Assembly (NCBI GenBank): GCA_019973155.2
Contig: BPQB01000101.1
Span: forward strand, 42,675 to 106,674
Direction: 5' to 3'
DNA: 64,000 bases
Source of the DNA: Phanerochaete sordida
Taxonomy: Eukaryota > Basidiomycota > Agaricomycetes > Polyporales > Phanerochaetaceae
The translations under genes were made by a program, and so were the position numbers. Within the stretch, counting starts at the first letter, position 1, and every line of letters starts with the position of its first letter. Shown here piece by piece: positions 59,001 to 64,000 of the stretch. The notes beneath the pieces were generated by a model. The model was not told the DNA's origin and searched no databases. It was given only the letters and a program-made list of their open reading frames with translations.

Positions 59001-61069
59001 TTTCTGATAATACCACGCTCATCACGGTTTATCAAATCAGTCAGCTGCTCAGATGTCAAAGCATGCACTGTGAAGGGGCATTCTCCCTCATCAGTCCCTT
59101 CATCTTCGTCCTGATCATTTACAGCCATCGATTCAGCATCTTTTGTACTCTCTACCTCATGATAATCGACATTGACAGGTGGAATATGCTCTGGGTACTC
59201 TGCCATATTTTCTGTGGAGATTTCAATGTCCATGTAGTCAGAATGATTGAGCTTGAGCCACTCTAGTGCTGCTAAAACTCTGTCCCTTCTAACAAGAAAA
59301 GGAGTACGCTTGTAGTCTTCAAGTGTAGGTCTAGTAGGACCTAGATATAGAAAGGCTAAGACCTCGTCGAGCTCTTCACGCTTTGGGGGCAATACTGAGA
59401 AGATCTTGGGCATGGGAACAGCATGGCAGATTGCATTTGCGCGCATTTTATGCATTTTACTCTTGGAGACTCGGACAATGCAGTAGTTTCTAATGACTTT
59501 GGACACAAGGAGCTGCTCAGTCCATGACAGATTCTGCAGCTGAAGAGGTATTGCACCAAGCCAGAGGCCATTTGCTAGAGCTAAGTGCGGTGTTTTCCCT
59601 CTCTTGATACTGTCATGGCACTTGGTACATATGTGCTCACAGCCCTTAGCAAGAACTGGCCCTGGAATGTCAAGAATTGGCTGCTTTGGCGAGCTTCTCT
59701 CTTGTCTGGTGACATCTGAAGACAGCAAGCAGGACAGCAGGCTCTGGTCAATATCTTTGACAAGTTCCAGGTCCTGGACTCGAGTTAATGCACCACATAC
59801 AGCACAGCCATGCTCTTCAAACCGCTCAAATGAAGTCTCATCACAGAAACCATTGACAATATTCCTTATCAGCTTTGTAGATGGAGGTGAGGGTGGAAAA
59901 TAAGACGACTTATGACGCTTTTGATCATACTCTTTCTTATCCTCCTTGTATTGCTTATCAAAGGCTTGATTGACATGATAATGCTCCAGCTTCTTCGCTT
60001 TCATGGCATCTTTATTTCTCTGGTAATATTGCCTGCATCTGTCAGAATAGGACGAAGTTTCCTTGTTGGGTTCAAAGACAGTAAGAAAAGATGGACATTC
60101 AGTGCAGTTATGCTGCTGGAGCTTTTCAACAATAGCAGCTCTATCAATATGCTTGCGAGTTTTCAATACAGTGTGATATTGACCTATAGTTAAGAGCATG
60201 TCTTTTGTGGCTCTTTCACAGAGTAATGACAATGGAATATCCACAGTAGGTACAGTAGCGAATACATCTCTATCTTCCTCACGAATATAGCCTGCAATGC
60301 GATAGGTTTTACCCTCCAAGATGTTTGAAGCCTTGTCAAAGGTAATTAGCTCTTCAGCAGGCCACCTTTTCATGGGCTGATGCTTTGCAGTCGCTTTTTT
60401 AGGCCCACCACCCTTCAAAGAAGTAGGCTTCTCATCCTCACTGTTCACCAAGGCCTGTGGCGCATATTTGTTGTCTAAAGTCAAAGGGAAATAGCTAAGG
60501 TATTCTGATGAGTATATCTTCGCATTTTTCAGATAGACCACAAAGTCATGAGAGTATTGCACATTCCTGTGCAGCAGTACATATATCCACTTGACTGTGG
60601 CATGAACAGAGCGTCGAGAAGCAGCATAGAAATACCACCAAGGCAGAGATACATCTTTTGGCATGGTGTAGCGCATTTTCGCGTTTATTTCGCATTCAAG
60701 ATGTTTATTTTGAGAGTCTGAAACCACTGTATGCAGGTATTTTTCTGGTATGGAACCTCGGTCCATCTCACAGGCTGTGAGCAGGCATTTTGTAGACATG
60801 GATCCTGGCTCCATCTCGCAAAATGCGAGCAGACTTTCTGGAATGGTGTCTGGTACCATACCCACAAGGGGCAAGAGACTTTCTATGGTGCTCTCAGGAC
60901 CAGCAAAGTAGTTGCTAAAGGCATCTGCAGCCTGAGCACTCAGACTGATGTCTGTAGTGGCGGTTTCAAGAACAGAAAAGGGGGACTGGGTGGCAAGCAC
61001 AGCTCCCAGGTGCTGAGTAAGCACACAAAGGGAGAGTAACATGCCAACTCTGCAAAGGAATTTTCGCAT
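53084..61069 (-). CDS. Helitron Rep/helicase with chromodomain-like and ubiquitin-peptidase-like segments
   Basis: One uninterrupted frame of 2661 codons. In order: three 16-residue repeats (about 65-115); a DUF6570-like block (WLGAIPLQLQNLSWTEQLLV, about 515-545); the Helitron N-domain (SRKHMRNQIWSLISYLGAPS, about 850); the Rep nuclease with two-histidine motif RLTLHMHMLIWL (about 963) and tyrosine pair YVTDYITK (about 1,155); and the zinc-binding CNKGCKNNKYGTCKARFPR just before it. A chromodomain-like segment, FLVDEILSHK followed by SLKFLVKWNLGDESW, lies at about 1,318-1,372. The PIF1-type helicase follows: Walker A GMAGTGKS (about 1,755), Walker B YVFLDELSMID, and late motifs VMIKRNLATECC and YTCLSRG. 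The C-terminal 270 residues look like a C19-type ubiquitin peptidase: cysteine box WSDYSCAYDTLFSIL (about 2,390) and histidine box DNHFTSRIVSS with VWYNDALK (about 2,610). The start at 61,069 opens with a hydrophobic stretch resembling a signal peptide, which is odd for a nuclear protein; a later ATG may be used. The intact frame suggests recent activity. Confidence 0.95.
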   Translation of the reverse strand: MRKFLCRVGMLLSLCVLTQHLGAVLATQSPFSVLETATTDISLSAQAADAFSNYFAGPESTIESLLPLVGMVPDTIPESLLAFCEMEPGSMSTKCLLTACEMDRGSIPEKYLHTVVSDSQNKHLECEINAKMRYTMPKDVSLPWWYFYAASRRSVHATVKWIYVLLHRNVQYSHDFVVYLKNAKIYSSEYLSYFPLTLDNKYAPQALVNSEDEKPTSLKGGGPKKATAKHQPMKRWPAEELITFDKASNILEGKTYRIAGYIREEDRDVFATVPTVDIPLSLLCERATKDMLLTIGQYHTVLKTRKHIDRAAIVEKLQQHNCTECPSFLTVFEPNKETSSYSDRCRQYYQRNKDAMKAKKLEHYHVNQAFDKQYKEDKKEYDQKRHKSSYFPPSPPSTKLIRNIVNGFCDETSFERFEEHGCAVCGALTRVQDLELVKDIDQSLLSCLLSSDVTRQERSSPKQPILDIPGPVLAKGCEHICTKCHDSIKRGKTPHLALANGLWLGAIPLQLQNLSWTEQLLVSKVIRNYCIVRVSKSKMHKMRANAICHAVPMPKIFSVLPPKREELDEVLAFLYLGPTRPTLEDYKRTPFLVRRDRVLAALEWLKLNHSDYMDIEISTENMAEYPEHIPPVNVDYHEVESTKDAESMAVNDQDEDEGTDEGECPFTVHALTSEQLTDLINRDERGIIRNKALQHFKQGGKALAIANKEKAESLYENPQLYPQMFPWLFPYGLGGIGNNKCQHAVSETLHKKHLLMYHDKRFQTDPYFPLIAFNHEQIKKATTGGYLLANKANIDEISARLLSIKDSVLTQVIEKLEKGYVKTEELTPEEQECYKVINDIDYIGAHVPGSITSRKHMRNQIWSLISYLGAPSWFITYAPADIKHPMAIYFADTKERVFLTRISEDERFRLIANNPVAGARFFKFMTDAFIKHVLGYGSSHPGLYGKTSGYYGTVEQQGRLTLHMHMLIWLKSSLTPQEIRERILDTESDFQKKIVEYLEAVHQGEFIGKTMTEIAEDVQRNRAKNPDKAEPTTTLPVPLPSECGEDCDHLCSDCKAALSWWEQFTSTVNELLFLTNVHSCNKGCKNNKYGTCKARFPRKVTLQTQVDPATGALELKKGEAMLNTFSTVLTYLMRCNTDVTSLLSGTAIKSVVAYVTDYITKQPLKTHTMFQAVKSVFQREAKLLAGEDSRRVKAQRVLTKVVNSLTSQSEIGGPMACMYLLNHPDHYTSHIFQRFYWRGYVNEVKKAWELAGPAQELDHGKASSEKVVIAKSGDKVIGVNTVMDYMHRPEKYEAVSLYDWIRRSTKAKMSKRRAEGNEREGEFLVDEILSHKWTGRSLKFLVKWNLGDESWISRSEANHLKALDIYLSKLGVEHIQHLPKEVDSLVEEDVPDEGTTAEEVDSAEVENEAFNCEDLELDDVEQINLSNSKENSEPENSSTGKEADDFTAWTRFSELHPQYSTHHVRLCKEADAKVPDFIGGALPRKDKGNMEDYCMTMLTLFKPWRTGKDLKQVDDTWHDTFEDYSFTERQSELMKFFHVKYECNDARDDFAAARRKGKASGDMPSCIDDDIQEYLDNLYYGNDSLAELTEDQLQEIADEYQEWSRAHIARLSKMQDAERLMHTTGALDCSDIDATVHVESIEVQSGQGKSAHGWEELLSSKRAEILSAKHVQSGEAKKAKASKASAPPDSVKVVDKSYLDTSFIPPTAEAKELIQETINKFTLNKEQRRAFSIIANHACKPSGEQLKMYLGGMAGTGKSQVIKALTYFFNQRQEGYRFLCMAPTGAAAALIGGSTYHHVLGFTAYDPQDGSSSYASTAAAVDNLHNVDYVFLDELSMIDRNEFYRICEKMCTARNKPDDPFGGINMIVAGDFAQLPPIARDNALYAGGSVSTPHTTNSVYTQKGVIGKALWHQFTTVVILKQNMRQRSQSSNDTKLRKCLERMRYSACTEADVKLLRSRVVGRGGDKPKLSDPKFHHVSIITSWNAHRDKINDLKSVQFAQEAGKDLQTFHSSDKWRPEAREDKRRRRGKTQEVDPQRMSNEINPYLKETLWTLPHSCTENHASTLRLCVGLPVMIKRNLATECCVTNGAEARVVGWKCKPLDDMGKQTLETVFVELISPPSPVKLDGLPINVVPISKVSISIKCTMPNGKVLRICRDQVPLIPNFAMTDYNSQGRTRLYNVMDLHNCRSSQSIYTCLSRGSTYEGTAILQGFDDKKIRSGLSGWLRQEFREIELLDEITSLQYARKLPPSVGGITRRQVISSYRQWKGEDFVPKGMPVYLKWSATEPWTSEDAEDEEGWRIIAYKSAKQDAPDKQNAKGKSKKPAIKPSAFVPAKGTTALKTVSNDIKPAKKRKISALHSNSSEAPVRSKRLRLSLNDALTEAWGFTWSDYSCAYDTLFSILLQALYNPTSSTWDLESEQLPYLSSLLKACKSAKRKGLAMDSGRDAVRKELNDEDPIEFPLHTTEGTDIYSLCSYMLEHSDPFWLRQYSCLSCHTVQKVVQSQKISCTDLLLQCSAYKWKRQGVLKGTSRQQSTLKWLHANLKQKTATRCKGCSGDLVNEIKFKEMPQFLRFKVDDVLPAWTFMLTFDDSQYRLCGFIYYKDNHFTSRIVSSSQQVWYNDALKHGSLYQLEGHLDSMTSAKLADSPNGHGLVLAFYVRI

Positions 61070-61929
61070 AATTCGAAAAACTGCAGTGAAAGCAGTATGT
61101 GTGGTGGTGGTACTGGTGGAAGCAGTGCCTAAGGCGAAGAAGCCATGCCCTCAGTAAGGTTTGATGGGCTTACATAAACTGTACAGTTTCCGGTTCAAGC
61201 ACAGAAGGAGGTCTAGCAGCAGAAGGTCTTGGGTTCAAGACCTTCTGCAGGAATGTAATTTTTGGCCTAGCTGAACATTCCCTCCTATAAAAATGTGTTA
61301 TAGACCTTTGGTATAGAGCCCTTGTCACCTGAATCTAGGAGAGTTATGTACGGGTTATTTTGAAGAGGCACAAGAGATACCAATTCAGGCACCTCATCAC
61401 CTATATTTTTCGCTGTATATACAAGCTGAAGACTGATCCAATTACTCACCAAAGTTACCAGAGAAATACTAGCATTAGATATACAGTCGGCTTATGCTCA
61501 GACTATTTGATACACAATCTGAAAGACTCTGAGGGAGCCTAGGGGCCTTTGCGCGTCAAATAAGCGCCCAGAGGCGCCTAAATCTAGCGCATGTGCTTCT
61601 TTATCAGAGCTCTGTACACTTGTCACAATTTTAGATCCTATACATTTATACATATTCGGAATCCTATACACGTGCTCTACACAATGTGCGTGTAAAAATA
61701 TAGATGTTCTGTCATTTTAGATGTCTTGCTCCCAATTGGGAAGGCAAAATTGATCTAAAGCGAAATGTGTCTCCTGGTGGCTCAAACTATACAATATGAT
61801 AGTTCTGATGTTATAGATCCTGTTGATAGTGTATAGTATATATGCATACCAAGTTTCATGACAATCCATCCAGTAGAAAGCTCGGGGCAGAAAAAAGTGT
61901 GAAAGTGAAAAAGCGCTCAAAGTGCTAGT
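61070..61929. other. Upstream flank of the Helitron gene
   Basis: A+T-rich, no gene. Contains the 13 bp hairpin described separately and a second, imperfect palindrome near 61,541-61,582 (TAGGGGCCTTTGCGC against GCGCCCAGAGGCGCCTA). Promoter and 5' end of the Helitron should lie here unless the element extends beyond the neighbouring transposon. Confidence 0.4.
61219..61248. repeat. Perfect 13 bp inverted repeat with 4 nt loop
   Basis: GCAGAAGGTCTTG, loop GGTT, CAAGACCTTCTGC. It sits 150 bp upstream of the Helitron ATG. Its role is unknown; it could act in transcription stop, replication or end recognition. Confidence 0.8.
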
Positions 61930-62557
61930 CACTGCGGGGGTAATTCCATGTTAACCGGTGAAAACATGATGAAAACATCGTGGAAACAGAAACCATGTTC
62001 TCACAATGTTTCCGAGCAGGGACATGATGAAATCATGAGATATGACGCACCAGGAAACATTCACAATGTTTTCAAGGGAAACATTGTGCATGTTTACCGC
62101 ATGTTTCTGCTAGGAACATGAGGGAAACATGAGGTATGACTCTAACCAAATTGAGCATAGATCACGGGATTCAATGTTTTCATCATGTTCACGCATGACA
62201 ATCAATGCATGTTTGTGGCATGTTATGCGACTCCGTCAGAAACATGCAGAGAACATACCATATATGGTTCCATTTGAGCAAAATGTAAGCAGCGTAAACA
62301 TAACGGGTACATTATCGCATAAATTCAGTATGTTATCGCAGAAAACATTCAATCAATTCCCCGGCATGATTCCGGAGCAGAAATATGCGGAGAACATGCA
62401 CAATGTTTCCCTGGAAAACATTGTGAATGTCTTCCGGTGCGTCATTTCTCATGTTCTCACCATGTCCCTGCTGAAAACACTACGGGAAACATGGTTTCTG
62501 TTTTCTGCATGTTTTCGCCATGTTTTTACCCGCTAACATCGAATCACCCCCGCAGTG
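61930..62557. mobile_element. Non-autonomous CACTA-like (CMC) element
   Basis: The left end CACTGCGGGGGTAATTC and the right end (reverse complement) CACTGCGGGGGTGATTC open a terminal inverted repeat of 49 bp with 42 matches. AGT directly precedes (61,927-61,929) and directly follows (62,558-62,560) the element, a 3 bp target duplication. CACTA/CACTG ends and a 3 bp duplication are the marks of the EnSpm/CACTA superfamily. The 628 bp interior contains about twenty AAACAT or ATGTTT words in both directions, like the subterminal transposase-binding repeats of such elements. The open frame 62,129-62,536 arises from this repetitive DNA and is not a gene. The mobilising transposase is not in the window. 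Confidence 0.75.
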
Positions 62558-62560
62558 AGT

Positions 62561-64000
62561 CTGAACAGAACGATGTCTTCATTTCATTCAGAAATCGTAA
62601 CCGTTTCCCTACTACTGCAGTGAACGCGGTGGCTATTGCTGTCTTTTGCCGGCAAAGATCTCAATGCTACACCGCCCCACGCCGCGAAACTACCACTCAA
62701 AATCCTCATTCACGTCCCCAGAAATCCGCGATCCCAGGAGACCTCTACCACTGCGTGCTCGTTGATGCGCCCCGCTCAGCGCTGCGCCTGCGCACACCGC
62801 GTAGCGCGTCCCCGACCGCGTTCCCGACCTCGCGACCTCGCACCGAACCTCGCGTCTCGGCCGCTAAGCGCCCGCGAGCCTCGCGCGCACGATCTCGGCC
62901 TCGCACCTCGCGTTTGCAGACTCTGCGCCAGCACCCCGTTGCGTGGATACCCGCGGTCTCGAACGGCCTACGCCTCGCGATGTGGCGCGACGGTATCGCT
63001 ATTTCGTCATCATTTCGTACGCCCTTTCGCATTTTCTGCTTATCCCCGAAGTTTCTCGATTTTATTCCGTAGCTTTCTTCCGACGTAGCCTACAAAAGCC
63101 CTGTACGTAGTACCCTTTCCCCCAAGCAATCCAGTCCCCTTCTCATTGTATCTCGCGTCCGCCCGAGCCTCCTCGACTTCGCCACTCGCTCTCGCGAGCC
63201 TCGCGCTTCGCGCTCGTCCTCGCGCATTAGCCTACCTCGGACGCCCCTCGGGCATAGGTATCTGGACTCGCCAGCTGCCGTCGTACTTACCCCTTGTCCC
63301 TGCGTATAGGTTTTGGGTTGAGTTTGGCCCTAGCCTTGCGCAAGACGCTTCATCGTATTGCCAGTGGTTCTGCACGCCCTGGAGGTGCAAGCGTTGTCCT
63401 TCGCAGACGCATTCGTGAGGTACGTCGGCCACATGGCGGGCACGCATCTGACCTCACAACGCTTCCGCAGGCCCTCCTCACCCGGGAAACTCTATACAAC
63501 CTGAAACCTGACTATGATGTTTCCCTGATTATGTCAACCATCTGTCTGTCTTCCTCTATTCTATTTGAGGAGCTGCAGATATTTTCATCGTCACCAGTGC
63601 TTCTCTGAAATTAAGTTGCACGCAGTCCGAGTCGTGCTTCATCTGAGCGTCATGTGAGCTTTCGGTCTGTGCGCAGGGTCAGTCATATAAATACGCGTCT
63701 TCTTTGTAAGGACAGTGCAAAAGCGGAGGTCAAACCAGCTGCCTTCTTTGAACCAGCTGCCTTCATTCTAATGTATTCGAATCAATCTACGGAAAGCACA
63801 TGTAGCTGTAGTCACTATTGCAGAGCATGAGACACATGAGTCGTATAGGCTGTCAGATTTATGATCTCTCCAATTACGATTTCTGAATTTATGAAGAAAC
63901 GTTTATATTACACCCCCGGCCCTACGGGCAGATTTTGACCTCGTGGACTCCGTCACGAAAAACGAGTGCAAAACCGTGGGAACTTTTTTTGTATGCTCCA
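62561..64000. other. No gene supported; low-complexity GC-rich stretch, then A+T-rich end
   Basis: Between about 62,770 and 63,290 the plus strand is full of CTCGCG and CGCGAGCC words. The resulting frames (62,437-63,072 and 62,636-63,088) are Arg/Ser/Pro-rich and probably artefacts. At 63,733-63,768 an 18 bp unit starting AACCAGCTGCCTTC is repeated twice in tandem. The last 100 bp, with CCCCCGGCCCTACGGGC, look like the edge of another repeat, which I cannot classify. Confidence 0.35.

Larger units (their letters stand above)
52881..61929 (-). mobile_element. Helitron (rolling-circle transposon), apparently autonomous
   Basis: Helitrons move by a peel-and-paste rolling-circle mechanism, insert between A and T, start with TC and end with a hairpin plus CTRR. 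Read on the minus strand, the element contains the 2661-codon Rep/helicase gene and ends at 52,881 with a hairpin, 11 nt, CTAG and a following T. The 5' (right) end is not fixed: I found no convincing TC terminus with a preceding A between 61,070 and 61,929. The right limit given here is simply the start of the next element. The block is clearly richer in A+T than the genes to its left. Confidence 0.85.

Noticed and set aside
53412..61039. Many open frames on both strands within the Helitron gene
   Set aside because: All are shadows of the 2661-codon frame.
61232..61248. GGTTCAAGACC resembling a tRNA B box
   Set aside because: It is one arm and loop of the perfect hairpin; no A box or cloverleaf around it.
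62129..62536. A 135-codon frame inside the CACTA-like element
   Set aside because: It is built from the AAACAT/ATGTTT repeats and shows no transposase motif.
62437..63088. Long Arg/Ser/Pro-rich frames at 62.4-63.1 kb
   Set aside because: They arise from CTCGCG-rich low-complexity DNA and overlap each other in different frames.
63900..64000. Possible telomere or LTR edge at the window end
   Set aside because: No TTAGGG repeats, and no paired terminal repeat is visible inside the window.

Overview
The window reads as nuclear DNA of a basidiomycete fungus, most likely an Agaricomycete of the wood-decay type. The evidence is gene style (many 45-70 bp introns with GT..AG ends, GC-rich exons) and gene content: a DUF6534-type seven-helix protein, a fungal Delta-12 desaturase, an adenylation-carrier enzyme, and F-box genes in tandem. 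I found no rRNA, tRNA or CRISPR signal. Exon joins were made by eye, so splice sites carry more uncertainty than gene identities.

Region 1 (1-15.4 kb) is ordinary, dense gene space that looks metabolic. It holds the 3' part of a UDP-glycosyltransferase (+), a membrane-anchored alpha/beta hydrolase (-), a 14-helix-type MFS exporter (-), a Delta-12 fatty-acid desaturase (-), a seven-helix DUF6534-like protein (+) and an adenylation-carrier protein (+) with no reductase or condensation domain. Glycosyltransferase, desaturase, acyl/aminoacyl-activating enzyme, hydrolase and exporter side by side suggest a small lipid or glycolipid secondary-metabolism cluster. That is inference.

Region 2 (about 16.8-46 kb) is a diverged tandem triplication with a unit of about 10-11.5 kb. 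Each unit holds one gene joining an N-terminal SPRY domain to an F-box and a repeat-rich C-terminal part (18.8-20.9, 28.8-31.0 and 40.6-42.7 kb, all minus). Around it are conserved but broken stretches in constant order. The third unit stops early, near 45.9 kb. Copies 2 and 3 are almost identical at their C-terminal ends but differ at the F-box, as if gene conversion had acted.

Region 3 (46-52.9 kb) holds a two-exon F-box protein gene with a TATA box (+) and a two-exon NAD(P)-binding reductase-like gene (-), with gene-poor DNA around them.

Region 4 (52.9-62.6 kb) is mobile DNA of clearly higher A+T. A Helitron carries one intact 2661-codon reading frame. It combines the usual replication-initiator and PIF1-like helicase domains with a chromodomain-like segment between them and a ubiquitin-peptidase-like domain at the C-terminus. 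Its 3' end is visible at 52,881 (hairpin, 11 nt, CTAG, then T). Its 5' end is not defined. Next to it (61,930-62,557) is a 628 bp non-autonomous CACTA-like element with 49 bp terminal inverted repeats, an AGT target duplication and about twenty AAACAT/ATGTTT words. From 62.6 kb to the end I see no supportable gene.
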